64,000 bases of DNA. Source: Phycisphaerae bacterium. Lineage in GTDB: Bacteria; Planctomycetota; Phycisphaerae; Phycisphaerales; SM1A02. Each line of letters opens with the position of its first letter. The stretch's first letter is position 1. Made by a program: the position numbers and the translations under genes. Location: NCBI GenBank assembly GCA_002716385.1, contig PBAX01000001.1, positions 1 through 64,000 on the forward strand, in the 5' to 3' direction. Positions 33,300 through 41,645 of the stretch are shown here, piece after piece. The notes under the pieces are model-generated. The model was not told the origin of the DNA, did no database searches, and saw nothing but the letters and a program-made list of their open reading frames with translations.

Positions 33300-34823
33300 C
33301 TATGGATTCCGCTTGATGAGCTGGGGCACAGCCTCTTCGAGCTGATCGGTATGCTTGAGGTAGAGCCAGGCCGCTTGTACCTGCAAGGGTTCGGAAAGAA
33401 CACCACCTGATGCGATCAGGCCCAGATTGTGCGTCTGCGTCTCGGTGAGCTCGTCAGCTTCACGAGCGATGATGAGCAGGGCGAGTGAATCCGGAAGTGA
33501 GAGGCCGATCTGCTTGATTGGTCTGACGCTTTCGATCGCCTGAGGATTCCGATGCTGGAGTATTCCGAAGAGCATTGCTTCCTGCAGGGGACTGTCATCC
33601 TCGGCGTCCTGCAGTCTTCCATGAACCAATTCAGGATCGATCGTCAGAAGTCGCTCAGTGGCTTCGATGGCGAGCATCTGATTCATGGAGTTTTCAGAAT
33701 CAGCCGCCAGCCTGTCGAGGAAATGATTCAGCACGATCTTCTGCTGATTGTCGGGCAGGGTCTCGATGACGCCCGGGAGAATGACAGTCGAGCGGAGGTG
33801 ATTCAGGTCGTACAGTTCCATGAGTCGCCGTGGGGAAGTTTCACTGTCGCTGCCCACCGCATTGGCTGCATTTAGGATGCATTTGACGAGTTCATCATTT
33901 TCATCAAGCCGGTCGCTGTCCGAGGTATCCAGACCTGTGCCGACTTGCAGCAGCATCAATGCCCCGGTGATCTGATCACGACGTTTCGGCTTGACTCCTA
34001 TCCATTCCTTCCAATGCCTGATCCCATTCTCCGGGGCAATGGTGAGCAACGTGGCGGTGCCGGGTTGGATCAATTCCGGGAAACGGCCATCCATACGGTT
34101 GCTCGTGATCAGGACATCAAGCCATGTGGCAGCTTCCTCGATCTGATACCGCTCGATGAACATGATCAATGTCATCAGGATGTCGAACTGTCTGGAATCA
34201 GGGAGATCCGCGATGACGTCGTTGATTCGATCAATCGCCTCCTCATCACCCAGCCACGTCAGGATAAGCAAGGCGGCGGCGATGACCTTTTCGTTGGAGG
34301 AATCAAGCATCGGCTTGACTTCAGAAGCTGCCAGTGGTTCGCCAAGTGATTTCAGGTAGGCCAGCAACGCCAGATGATTGGCTTCCTCTAGATCCTTCCA
34401 TTTGAGGAGTGTTCGAACCTGTTCGGGACCAAGCCTCTTCTCGTCGATTGCAATGGCCAGGATCTCATTGCGTGCCGAAGGATCGAGTTGTGTGATAAGC
34501 CATGGCATCACCTGCCCGTCGTCGGAAAGATTCGCAAGTCCGAGGACCGCGTAGACCTGAATGGGCCATGAGTCATGCTCGACAAGTGGGAGAAAGAGCT
34601 GTTCGAGACTTTCGTCGCTCAGTCGCTGCAAGGCGGCCAGTCTGGTGAGATGACTGTCATCGCGTTGGGGGGATACGGCCTTCTTGAGATGTCGAATGGC
34701 ACTGTTCGTGTAGGCAGGCTGATCCGCATGGACCGACACGCTCCATGCGATGGACGTGGCGGCTACCAGCAGTCCCAGCAACCTTGGAACGGTGAACTCT
34801 CTTCTGTGCTCGATAACCATCAT
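33300..34823 (-). CDS. Exported helical-repeat (HEAT-like) protein of unknown function
   Basis: From ATG 34823 the product has about 507 residues, with an Arg-containing N region and a hydrophobic signal ending SVSVHA; the frame is open further upstream to 34865. The mature part is a run of helical pairs of HEAT/armadillo type, such as LTRLAALQRLSDESLEQLFLPLVEHDSWPIQVYAVLGLANLSDD and KVIAAALLILTWLGDEEAIDRINDVIADL. No enzymatic motif is seen. It probably acts as a periplasmic scaffold. It lies between the DegT-like gene and dnaA on the same strand. Confidence 0.65.
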   Translation of the reverse strand: MMVIEHRREFTVPRLLGLLVAATSIAWSVSVHADQPAYTNSAIRHLKKAVSPQRDDSHLTRLAALQRLSDESLEQLFLPLVEHDSWPIQVYAVLGLANLSDDGQVMPWLITQLDPSARNEILAIAIDEKRLGPEQVRTLLKWKDLEEANHLALLAYLKSLGEPLAASEVKPMLDSSNEKVIAAALLILTWLGDEEAIDRINDVIADLPDSRQFDILMTLIMFIERYQIEEAATWLDVLITSNRMDGRFPELIQPGTATLLTIAPENGIRHWKEWIGVKPKRRDQITGALMLLQVGTGLDTSDSDRLDENDELVKCILNAANAVGSDSETSPRRLMELYDLNHLRSTVILPGVIETLPDNQQKIVLNHFLDRLAADSENSMNQMLAIEATERLLTIDPELVHGRLQDAEDDSPLQEAMLFGILQHRNPQAIESVRPIKQIGLSLPDSLALLIIAREADELTETQTHNLGLIASGGVLSEPLQVQAAWLYLKHTDQLEEAVPQLIKRNP

Positions 34824-34900
34824 GGGATTCAGTGTACCGGAGGGAACGTTTGCGAGCGTACCCATCCATACCGGACTTGTCGGATGGCCGAAGGTCGGTA

Positions 34901-36313
34901 TCAGGGATGGGAAATGGCGTGCCTGAGCCTGTCCAGCAACTCCCGGACGAGCACGTGACCCTCTTCACCGCTGCCTTTTCTAGAAAGGCGGACTGTGGCC
35001 TTGTCCTTGACCATCGTCTCGATTCTGCGGGCCGCCGCATGGGCGGACGAATGATTCCGGCGACCAAGGACTCTGGCTATTTCCGGATAGCTGTAATCGG
35101 TCATCCTCCGGGCTAGGCAGGCGATCAGGCCTCGTCCCAGAGATACTCTGGCACTTCTGTCACGACCAGCCAGATCCGCCTTGGTCAGATTCAGATGATC
35201 GCAGACCGTGTCGGAGATGCGATCCAGGGTGATGGGCTGGGTTGTTTCCCATGCATGCTCAAAGACCTGTGAGACGGTGTCCGCGGGAACCGTGCCACTT
35301 CCGGATCCACGGACCTGAATCAGAGCGCTGAGCCGAGTCATCGCACCTTGTATCTCTCGGACGGAACCAACGCAATGCGAGGCAACCACTTCGATCGCGG
35401 AGTCATCCATCGCCAGACCGCGGTGGTCGGCGAATCGATTGACCAGGGTCCGTCTGGTGTCCCGACAGGGGCGTTCGATTTCAACAACCATGCCACTGAG
35501 GAACCTGCTCACGAGCCCTTTGGTGAAACTCTTTATCTGGTGGGGGTGGGCGTCGCACGCCAGAACGATCCTCGAGCCTGTCAGATGGATGGCATCTAGG
35601 GTGTGAAGGAACTCCGCCTGAGTCTTGGTCTTGTCACTCAGGAAGTGGATGTCATCTATTGCGAGAACCGAGAGCCGTCTCATCGAGCGACGGAACTCAT
35701 CGATCTTGTTTTCCCGAACTGATGCGATGTATTCGTTGGTGAATTGCTCGCCTGTGAGATAGCGGATCGGATCCTGCCCACCAAATTGATCGCGGTATCG
35801 GCGACAGACTCCCTGAAGCAGGTGGGTCTTGCCCAGACCGCACCCCCCGTGGATGAACAGGGGCGATACGGGGCAGGGGCCGGCCTCTCCGGCAATTCTG
35901 GAGGCCGCCGACCAGGCGAGCTCATTGCTGGGGCCAACGACGAATTCCTCGAGCTTGTAGTTATTGGAGGCGTTCCGCTTTCGAGATCTTTGGGATCTAC
36001 GCTCCTCAGGAGCCTGTGGAAGCGGTTTCGGCTGGCTATGGGAAGCGGCGTCAGGTCCCGGACGATCGGTTCGGACGCTGACGGAAACGTTGATGGGGCC
36101 TCCCACCACATGTTCAGCAACTTCCCTCAGATCACGTTCGAAATGAGCATTGATCCAGTCCGCGGCAAACTGTGACCCTGCCATGACGGCGAGGCCGCTC
36201 TCGTCCAGCTCAAGATTGGCCTGGCCGAACCACATCGCATGCCGACGTTGTCCAAGCCGCTTGGTGAGCAGATCGGTGATGCTGTCGGTGGTCGGAGGAG
36301 CTTGCGTGGGCAC
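34901..36313 (-). CDS. dnaA: Chromosomal replication initiator protein DnaA
   Basis: DnaA melts oriC. From GTG 36313 the product is 470 residues; the frame also holds a TTG at 36340. It shows a divergent domain I and a linker rich in Pro, Arg and Ser. The AAA+ core starts YKLEEFVVGPSNELAWSAA, with Walker A GGCGLGKTHLLQ, Walker B VLAIDDIHFLSDK and the sensor region SRFLSGMVVEIERP. Domain IV has ARRMTDYSYPEIARVLGRRNHSSAHAAARRIE, the DNA-binding signature. The gap above it holds foldbacks and DnaA-box-like words. No dnaN follows; the next gene is the HEAT-like protein. Confidence 0.95.
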   Translation of the reverse strand: MPTQAPPTTDSITDLLTKRLGQRRHAMWFGQANLELDESGLAVMAGSQFAADWINAHFERDLREVAEHVVGGPINVSVSVRTDRPGPDAASHSQPKPLPQAPEERRSQRSRKRNASNNYKLEEFVVGPSNELAWSAASRIAGEAGPCPVSPLFIHGGCGLGKTHLLQGVCRRYRDQFGGQDPIRYLTGEQFTNEYIASVRENKIDEFRRSMRRLSVLAIDDIHFLSDKTKTQAEFLHTLDAIHLTGSRIVLACDAHPHQIKSFTKGLVSRFLSGMVVEIERPCRDTRRTLVNRFADHRGLAMDDSAIEVVASHCVGSVREIQGAMTRLSALIQVRGSGSGTVPADTVSQVFEHAWETTQPITLDRISDTVCDHLNLTKADLAGRDRSARVSLGRGLIACLARRMTDYSYPEIARVLGRRNHSSAHAAARRIETMVKDKATVRLSRKGSGEEGHVLVRELLDRLRHAISHP

Positions 36314-36347
36314 GGGAGTCTCTTGATGTAGCGGCAACAAACGGATC

Positions 36348-36369
36348 CATCAGCGGTAAACCACTGATG
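36348..36369 (-). promoter_or_regulatory. Hairpin just upstream of the dnaA start codons
   Basis: CATCAG at 36348-36353 pairs with CTGATG at 36364-36369, and inner GGT pairs with ACC across single C and A mismatches. The hairpin ends 8 bases above the TTG at 36340 and 35 bases above the GTG at 36313. A role in limiting dnaA translation is possible but unproven. Confidence 0.4.
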
Positions 36370-36508
36370 AGCAGGAACATGCCTTCATCCAGCGATCGGT
36401 CATCGGAACCGCTGGGAAGATGCTGGGTACCCGCCAGGTCATTCACGGGTTGGAATCCATCCATTGCCAGAAAACAGGAGTCTCACTCATGATCCGGGCT
36501 TCAGCTCG

Positions 36509-36590
36509 AATGCCGCTGGCCGAGGGCCAGCGTTGAGCCCGGCAGAGCCGGGTACAAACGCTGTCCTTCGGCAACCTCGGCATTGCGAGG
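36509..36590. repeat. Large foldback element with nested hairpins, in the 460-base gap upstream of dnaA
   Basis: The region 36341-36799 has no convincing gene. Inside it, bases 36509-36584 fold back on themselves. AATGCCG pairs with CGGCATT, and about 18 further pairs follow with few mismatches. The top is the perfect hairpin CCCGGC-AGA-GCCGGG at 36538-36552. Alternative local stems are CGCTGGCC-GAG-GGCCAGCG at 36514-36532 and CCTCG/CGAGG at 36575-36590. Such interlocking dyads recall REP-like or IS200/IS605-end structures or a folded RNA. I cannot tell which. Confidence 0.55.
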
Positions 36591-36727
36591 TGCACTCATC
36601 CTTCCTTGGACAAGCAAAGGGAATGTACTGGGAAATTCGAGCTCTGCGGGGGTGAATTCGGCGTCCCACAGGAGTGGGTAGATGGTTTTATGCCTGTATT
36701 GCAGGAGATGCGCCGATCAAAAGTTTT

Positions 36728-36773
36728 CTATCCACAGGCCTTGTCCACCTGCCCATGACCAAGGGGTGGAAAA
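36728..36773. other. DnaA-box-like cluster, candidate origin-linked region
   Basis: CTATCCACA at 36728-36736 matches the DnaA box TTATCCACA at 8 of 9 positions. TTGTCCACC at 36741-36749 and the reverse complement of 36765-36773 (TTTTCCACC) each match at 7 of 9. Three such words within 46 bases, beside dnaA, suggest an origin or dnaA autoregulation site. No clear AT-rich unwinding element was recognised, so this remains tentative. Confidence 0.4.
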
Positions 36774-36799
36774 GTGCTCCGGGGAGGACCTTCTTGCAT

Positions 36800-37735
36800 T
36801 CAGCGAATCGATCGGATAACGGCTCGACGCCGACCGGTGGGTATGAACCCAACTGAATCGTAGAGCTTCAATGCAGGCGTGTTCGCAAGATCGACAGCCA
36901 ACGAAAGTGTCCCCAGTTTCTCCTTGGCGGCCATGGATGTTCCGTGTTGCAGGAGTAGTCGTCCCCAGCCCTTGCCGCGTGCTTCAGGGCCGAGCCCTAT
37001 GTAGACGAGTTCGGCCTGTGCCTTCTTGGTGGAACGATTGATCAGTATGCAGCCAACCGGTTGATCGAGGTGATAGGCGATCGACCATAGCGTTGGATCA
37101 AAGCTACCGGTTGCCTGATGTCCGGTGACAACGTCATCCGTCGATCGAAGACCACGCAATGCCGGGCAATCCAGAGTATCCACGTATGAACGATCGAGCG
37201 CCTCTATCAGGTCATTTCTGAGGGTGGCGTCATATGTTTGGATTCTTAGACCGGCGGGTACTTCAACAGTCTGCACTCGTTTGGGCAGTACATGATCCAT
37301 GTACTGGAGAATCGCCAGTTCGGTGAAGTTGCTTGATTGGAATACTCTTTGTCCCGACTGGTCGTTCACTAGCAGTAATGATTGGGCCAGATGGACATCC
37401 TGCGACTTGAGAAACTCGAGTCCATGGTCCAGCAGCTGATGTACCTGATCATGTTGGGCGTCGGACACAGCATCCGAAGTGAAGAGCATGACCGTTCGTC
37501 CCGCCGAAGGGACCGCGAGCAGGCATGAACTGGGAAGGCCCCTTGGGTCCCTTATGATCCAAGTCCAGTCGAGGCTAATCTGATTGTCCCTCGCATACGT
37601 CTTGAAACGCTCGGCATCGCTGGTCTGGGCACCCTGAGGCAGGAGAAGCCGGAGTGCCTGAATCAGGTCAGCTGGCCCTGCCAGCTCAGGCCCTTGGCTG
37701 TCTTGAAATGGGGATTTGTGGGTCTGTGAGGTCAT
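36800..37735 (-). CDS. GNAT-family N-acetyltransferase
   Basis: The 311-residue product is about twice the size of a single GNAT domain. The C-terminal half is a clear GNAT with WSIAYHLDQPVGCILINRS, VYIGLGPEARGKGWGRLLLQHG (acetyl-CoA pyrophosphate loop, RGKGWG) and the LAVDLANTPALKLYDSVGF end. The N-terminal half looks like a degenerate GNAT lacking the CoA loop. The substrate is unknown. It faces away from the secreted-protein gene at 37831 and ends at the dnaA-proximal gap. Confidence 0.82.
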   Translation of the reverse strand: MTSQTHKSPFQDSQGPELAGPADLIQALRLLLPQGAQTSDAERFKTYARDNQISLDWTWIIRDPRGLPSSCLLAVPSAGRTVMLFTSDAVSDAQHDQVHQLLDHGLEFLKSQDVHLAQSLLLVNDQSGQRVFQSSNFTELAILQYMDHVLPKRVQTVEVPAGLRIQTYDATLRNDLIEALDRSYVDTLDCPALRGLRSTDDVVTGHQATGSFDPTLWSIAYHLDQPVGCILINRSTKKAQAELVYIGLGPEARGKGWGRLLLQHGTSMAAKEKLGTLSLAVDLANTPALKLYDSVGFIPTGRRRAVIRSIR

Positions 37736-37780
37736 GGGGTGCCAGAGGGGGCTGCCGGTTGTCGAAGGAAGGGTTGATCC

Positions 37781-37789
37781 TGCTAGAAT
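37781..37789 (+). promoter_or_regulatory. Extended -10 promoter candidate before the secreted protein gene
   Basis: TGCTAGAAT fits the extended -10 pattern TGnTATAAT with one mismatch and lies 41 bases before the ATG at 37831. No good -35 hexamer is seen at 17 bases; TTGTCG at 37759 is 19 bases away. It lies between divergent genes, where a promoter is expected. Confidence 0.35.
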
Positions 37790-37830
37790 ACCGGTCCGGA
37801 TTCAAAGAAGCTTCCAGGAAAGACCGTCTC

Positions 37831-38442
37831 ATGATTCGAACCATAATTGTGTCCCTGATTTCATGTCTTCTGCTGACGATGCCAGCACTTTCGGTGCCAT
37901 CGCCTTCAGCCTATTCGAGCAAGCCGGAGCTTGAGTTCACGCCCGGTCCGCTTCGGATTTACCGCAGTGCCCAGAACGGCAAGTGGTATTGGTACATGAC
38001 CTATGAAATCGAGAATGGGACCGGTGCGGATCAGATCTGGGTTCCTTCGATGGTCATCTACACGGATCGTGGGGAGATCCTGCCCTGTGGCAAGAATGTG
38101 CCTTCCGCTGTGACTGATGAGATTCTCGATCGCCTCGGAGACCCCTTCCTCGAGCCTCAGTACAAGATCATCGGTGACTTGAAGCAGGGCCGTGGCAATG
38201 CCCGCACCGGCCTGAGTATCTGGCCTGCCAATCGAACCGATGTCAATGAGATTTCCCTGTTCATCGCCGGGCTCAGCAGCGAGACAGCGGCAGTCAAGGA
38301 TCCCATAACCGGTGAAGAGGTCGTCCTTCGAAAGACCCTGAAACGGGATTATTTGATCCCTGGGGCCGCTACGGCCATTGGGGATCGCCCAATTCCGGCC
38401 CATCCGGACATGCCTACCTATGAGGTCTGGATCTTCCGTTGA
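37831..38442 (+). CDS. Exported protein of unknown function
   Basis: The ATG at 37831 begins a signal peptide (IRTIIVSLISCLLLTMPALSVPSPSA), so the longer open frame upstream can be set aside. The 203-residue product is beta-rich, with GPLRIYRSAQNGKWYWYMTYEIENGTGADQIWVPSMVIYTDRGEI and LSIWPANRTDVNEISLFIAGLS. This resembles conserved secreted domains that handle relative loads of DUF-type in planctomycetes, but I know no function. It has its own promoter candidate and is followed 66 bases later by rpmA. Confidence 0.65.
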   Translation: MIRTIIVSLISCLLLTMPALSVPSPSAYSSKPELEFTPGPLRIYRSAQNGKWYWYMTYEIENGTGADQIWVPSMVIYTDRGEILPCGKNVPSAVTDEILDRLGDPFLEPQYKIIGDLKQGRGNARTGLSIWPANRTDVNEISLFIAGLSSETAAVKDPITGEEVVLRKTLKRDYLIPGAATAIGDRPIPAHPDMPTYEVWIFR

Positions 38443-38469
38443 GGTCACGTTATGATGGCCGATTCGCCA

Positions 38470-38488
38470 CCGAAGCCACCGCTTTCGG
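38470..38488 (+). terminator. Hairpin between the secreted protein gene and rpmA
   Basis: CCGAAGC at 38470-38476 pairs with GCTTTCGG at 38481-38488 with one bulged T and a four-base loop. It lies 28 bases after the upstream stop and 21 before the rpmA ATG. No T run follows, so it may be a weak terminator or an rpmA leader element. Confidence 0.35.
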
Positions 38489-38508
38489 GGCACTCAGGAG
38501 TGTGAGAC

Positions 38509-38802
38509 ATGGCACATAAGAAGGGACAGGGTTCCTCCAAGAACGGTCGCGACTCCAATCCGCAGTTTCGCGGAGTGAAGTTGTATGGAGGCCAGGCTGC
38601 CAAGGCCGGGTCCATCATTATTCGCCAGTGTGGCACACACTTCAAGCCAGGCTACAAGGTTGGTCGTGGCAAGGATGACACTCTGTTCGCGCTGGTTGAG
38701 GGCACCGTCCGCTTCCGTGGTCGAGCAGTAGACATCATCCCCTCGGATCCCTCAGTACCCCAGTACGAGGCGATCGAGCGTCCTGCCAAGACGGCTGGCT
38801 GA
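38509..38802 (+). CDS. rpmA: 50S ribosomal protein L27
   Basis: L27 reaches the peptidyl-transferase centre with its N terminus. The 97-residue product begins [24 protein letters not shown], the invariant L27 opening with no cleavable N-terminal extension. It continues with [22 protein letters not shown] and [19 protein letters not shown]. The usual upstream partner rplU is absent; a secreted protein gene lies there. obgE follows as normal. Confidence 0.97.
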   Translation: MAHKKGQGSSKNGRDSNPQFRGVKLYGGQAAKAGSIIIRQCGTHFKPGYKVGRGKDDTLFALVEGTVRFRGRAVDIIPSDPSVPQYEAIERPAKTAG

Positions 38803-38838
38803 TCCCCTCCCGAGGGCTACCGCCGCAGGGAACACACC

Positions 38839-39879
38839 GTGCTCATCGACAATGCAAAGATCTTCGTCCGCTCCGGCAAGGGCGGCCATGGCTGTGTCAG
38901 CATGCGCCGCGAGAAGTATCGTCCTCGCGGTGGTCCTGATGGTGGCGATGGCGGCAAGGGTGGCGATGTCATCTTGGTCGGTGACGACTCCCTCAACACC
39001 TTGATTTCACTCACACCACGGCCTCACTACAGAGCGGAAAGCGGGCGGCCCGGCGAAGGTTCCAGTTGCCATGGACGCAATGGCGTGGACTGCATCATTC
39101 CAGTGCCACTGGGTACCATCATCTGCGACGTTGATTCTGGAGAAGTGGTCGGGGACATAGATGTCCATGGGCAGCGTCTGCTTGTCGCTCGTGGCGGTGA
39201 AGGGGGATTTGGAAACGAGCATTTCAAGTCCGCCACGAATCAGGCGCCTCGTGAATCCACCCCAGGCGGTCCCTGGGAGGAGCGAACACTGGCGTTGGAG
39301 TTGAAGTTGATTGCTGATGTCGGTCTGGTGGGTCTTCCCAATGCCGGCAAGTCGACTCTGCTTGGATCAATGAGCCGAGCCCATCCGAGAGTCGCGGCCT
39401 ATCCCTTCACGACACTGTCTCCCAATCTCGGAACCGCCGAACTCCCGGGGCATCGACGTCTGGTCGTGGCGGATATTCCAGGTCTGATCGAAGGCGCCGC
39501 CGAGGGGGCCGGTCTCGGACATGATTTCCTGAGGCATATCGAGCGAACGAGAGTTCTTCTTCATGTGCTGGATGTCGATCCGATGGACGGATCTGATCCA
39601 AGTGAGAACTACAGGGTGATCCGGCAGGAGCTTGATGCCTATGAAGCGGATCTGGCCACCAAGCCCGAGATCATTCTTCTCAACAAGATGGATCTTGTCC
39701 CGGAGGATCTTCGCGAGGAATTCCTCTCACAGATAGAGAGCGGGCTCGGCACCACCGAATCCCCTCGTCTCATCGCCAGTGGCGCAACCGGTGAAGGTAT
39801 TCCCGAAGTCCTCGAGTTTCTGTGGAAGCTCTTGAATGCACCACAGCGCACCTTCAAGAACAGCACCGAAGTTTCCTGA
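38839..39879 (+). CDS. obgE: GTPase ObgE/CgtA
   Basis: Obg is an essential 50S-assembly and stress-linked GTPase. The start is GTG 38839 with AGGGA seven to nine bases upstream. The 346-residue product has the glycine-rich Obg fold (SGKGGHGCVSMRREKYRPRGGPDGGDGGKGGDVILVGD). The G domain has G1 GLPNAGKSTLL, switch I YPFTTLSPNLG, G3 DIPGLIEGA, G4 NKMD and G5 SGATGEG. There is no long C-terminal OCT domain. It follows rpmA by 36 bases. Confidence 0.96.
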   Translation: MLIDNAKIFVRSGKGGHGCVSMRREKYRPRGGPDGGDGGKGGDVILVGDDSLNTLISLTPRPHYRAESGRPGEGSSCHGRNGVDCIIPVPLGTIICDVDSGEVVGDIDVHGQRLLVARGGEGGFGNEHFKSATNQAPRESTPGGPWEERTLALELKLIADVGLVGLPNAGKSTLLGSMSRAHPRVAAYPFTTLSPNLGTAELPGHRRLVVADIPGLIEGAAEGAGLGHDFLRHIERTRVLLHVLDVDPMDGSDPSENYRVIRQELDAYEADLATKPEIILLNKMDLVPEDLREEFLSQIESGLGTTESPRLIASGATGEGIPEVLEFLWKLLNAPQRTFKNSTEVS

Positions 39880-40035
39880 AAAATCAGTTTCCCATGCAAT
39901 GCGGATGACCACTCGTTCGTTCAATGGAACCGAGGTCGCGTCCGATTACGTGATCTGGGGTGTACTGTCATCTGGTGGATCGGCGCTGTCCGTTCTTGTG
40001 GATGATGGTTCCGCGCAAGGGGGCATTTCTAAAAC

Positions 40036-40051
40036 ACCCGCTTAGGCGGGT
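40036..40051 (+). terminator. Probable terminator between obgE and the next gene
   Basis: ACCCGC at 40036-40041 pairs perfectly with GCGGGT at 40046-40051 around TTAG, followed by TTGTC. It lies 156 bases after obgE and only 16 bases before the ATG at 40068, so attenuation or a leader role is also possible. Confidence 0.5.
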
Positions 40052-40067
40052 TGTCTGGAGGTTTGCC

Positions 40068-41012
40068 ATGAGTAATTGGATTATTCAATCGTATGGCCGC
40101 AGTGTTCTGATGGGCGTGTTCTCGCTGCTGATCATGGTGTCCACATGTCGGGCTGTAGAGGCTGTCGATCAGAATCTTTCGTCGACTGAGAACCCTTCAT
40201 TGATGTTCGATCTGAATTTTCCCGGTGGGAGTCTGTCGGAACTCACGGATCTGATCTCAGCGAAGGATCCCGGTTACAAGTTCATTCTCAAGGGTGACGT
40301 GGGGGAGTCTCCCATGCCACCGTTGGATATAGAGCGGATTGATGTCGATGCCTGCCTCTGGTTGATCGATTCGATCATGGCGGATCTGGATGGTTCGAGA
40401 TATGAACTCTGGTCATGGCATCGAAGAGTGCGAGATGGTTCCGACATCGTGGTCTTTGGCCGAGTGCTCAAGAGGGCCAGTAGAGCCAGATCGGCTATTC
40501 GCGATGAGTCGAGCCGTCCATCAGACGGCGAAGAGCCGGTGATAGAGATCTATTCGATCGCTCATCTCCTCGATCGAGGCCTGACGGCCGAGATGATTCT
40601 GGCGGATCTCAAGAACATAGAACTGGTCAATGGTCAGCCACTCGGATTTGAATCGGCGCTCATCGATGACGAAACAAATCTTCTGTTCATCAAGGGCAAG
40701 CCATCGATTCAGAGACTCGTCGCATCATTGATGGATGCGCTGGATGAGAGTGTCCGGTTCATCCGACATGCGGACAAAACTGAGAGGCAACCTGCGCCGC
40801 TCGGAGACGAGGTGGGGGTTGTCGATGAGCTGGATCGATTGTTAGAGGTTCGTATCGAGGAATTCGACATGCAGCAGCTTCGTGGGCACATACAGGATTT
40901 GGCGAGGCTGAGACGTCAGCACGCGGATCATGCCGATATGGCGGAGGCGATCAATTCGAGATTCAAGTCGGCCATGCATGCACTGCATCAGAAGGTACAT
41001 GCCATGGATTGA
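40068..41012 (+). CDS. Exported protein with a secretin N-domain-like region
   Basis: The ATG at 40068 follows GGAGG at a proper distance and begins a signal peptide (VLMGVFSLLIMVSTCRAVEA). The 314-residue product has FDLNFPGGSLSELTDLISAKDPGYKFILKG near residue 50 and EIYSIAHLLDRGLTAEMILADLKNIE...SALIDDETNLLFIKGKPSIQRLVASLMDAL near residues 165-220. The latter resembles secretin N-domain ring-building motifs. A C-terminal coiled coil with many His and Arg residues ends it. No secretin barrel is present. The function is unknown. Confidence 0.62.
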   Translation: MSNWIIQSYGRSVLMGVFSLLIMVSTCRAVEAVDQNLSSTENPSLMFDLNFPGGSLSELTDLISAKDPGYKFILKGDVGESPMPPLDIERIDVDACLWLIDSIMADLDGSRYELWSWHRRVRDGSDIVVFGRVLKRASRARSAIRDESSRPSDGEEPVIEIYSIAHLLDRGLTAEMILADLKNIELVNGQPLGFESALIDDETNLLFIKGKPSIQRLVASLMDALDESVRFIRHADKTERQPAPLGDEVGVVDELDRLLEVRIEEFDMQQLRGHIQDLARLRRQHADHADMAEAINSRFKSAMHALHQKVHAMD

Positions 41013-41022
41013 CCGGATCTGT

Positions 41023-41064
41023 AAGTGTGATGTCGCTGATCCATGCGTCGGCGACATCACGCTT
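41023..41064. terminator. Bidirectional terminator-like hairpin between convergent genes
   Basis: A 14-pair stem with one T-G pair joins 41023-41036 to 41051-41064 around a 14-base loop; the core GTGATGTCGC pairs perfectly with GCGACATCAC. It sits 11 bases after the plus-strand stop and touches the minus-strand stop at 41064. This is the strongest hairpin by stem length that I noticed, and its position fits termination from both sides. Confidence 0.65.
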
Positions 41065-41645
41065 CAGTCTCCGTGTTTTTCCCGGAGTCTAGGGCTCAAT
41101 CGCAGCATCCACTGGACTCTCTCGACTTCATCAAGCATCTCGTCGAGCACGGCTCTGACTGGATCCTCTGGAGGGTCAGCCAGTACACCGGATGCCGGGC
41201 CGAGTGCCTTGCGTGCCATGGAGCGGTATCGACTGAGGGTGCGATCGCCGATTCTGGCACAGGGCTCGAAATCCTCGGCCATGATCCAGGTCACGGGCAC
41301 ACGCGTTCCTGCGTTGATCATGCTGGAGATGATGAGCTCCGCATAGGAGTCGTCTCGTGGAATGAAGCGAAGCTGAATCCGATCGGGTTGGCCCGCGGCG
41401 ATTCTGGCCAGCGCGGCGCCCTGCAGTGCGCAATCTCCGCACCACGGTCCGGTCAGGCAGAGAATCTTCATGTCACGGGTGAAGCTGTTCAGCAGTTCCA
41501 TCTGCTGTTCGTTCAGTTCCAACTGGCCATGTCGCTGGACCCATGAGGCCTGTTGATCGAATGGAAGCATCGACACGAATGGCTCCATCTCCATGCCGGA
41601 CTTGAAATGCTCTTCAAGGAATGCCGCTTCATGAAGCATCATCAA
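41064..41645 (-). CDS. Thioredoxin-fold protein with WCGDC motif (second of tandem pair)
   Basis: The 193-residue product has the thioredoxin-type active site PWCGDC at about residues 67-72, preceded by MKILCLTGP. The cis-proline region follows (NAGTRVPVTWIMAEDFEPC). An N-terminal helical part of about 55 residues and a C-terminal helical extension ending LRLSPRLREKHGD set it apart from classical thioredoxins. It is a paralogue of the gene just upstream, sharing the same architecture and C-terminal HGD. ATGA-type overlap links the two behind mutS. Cytoplasmic redox or disulfide work is inferred. Confidence 0.82.
   Translation of the reverse strand: MMMLHEAAFLEEHFKSGMEMEPFVSMLPFDQQASWVQRHGQLELNEQQMELLNSFTRDMKILCLTGPWCGDCALQGAALARIAAGQPDRIQLRFIPRDDSYAELIISSMINAGTRVPVTWIMAEDFEPCARIGDRTLSRYRSMARKALGPASGVLADPPEDPVRAVLDEMLDEVERVQWMLRLSPRLREKHGD

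Noticed and set aside
36487-36669. Minus-strand open frame across the foldback upstream of dnaA
   Set aside because: The sequence is explained by inverted repeats, the product is Arg/Pro/Cys rich with no protein-like pattern, and no ribosome-binding site is seen.
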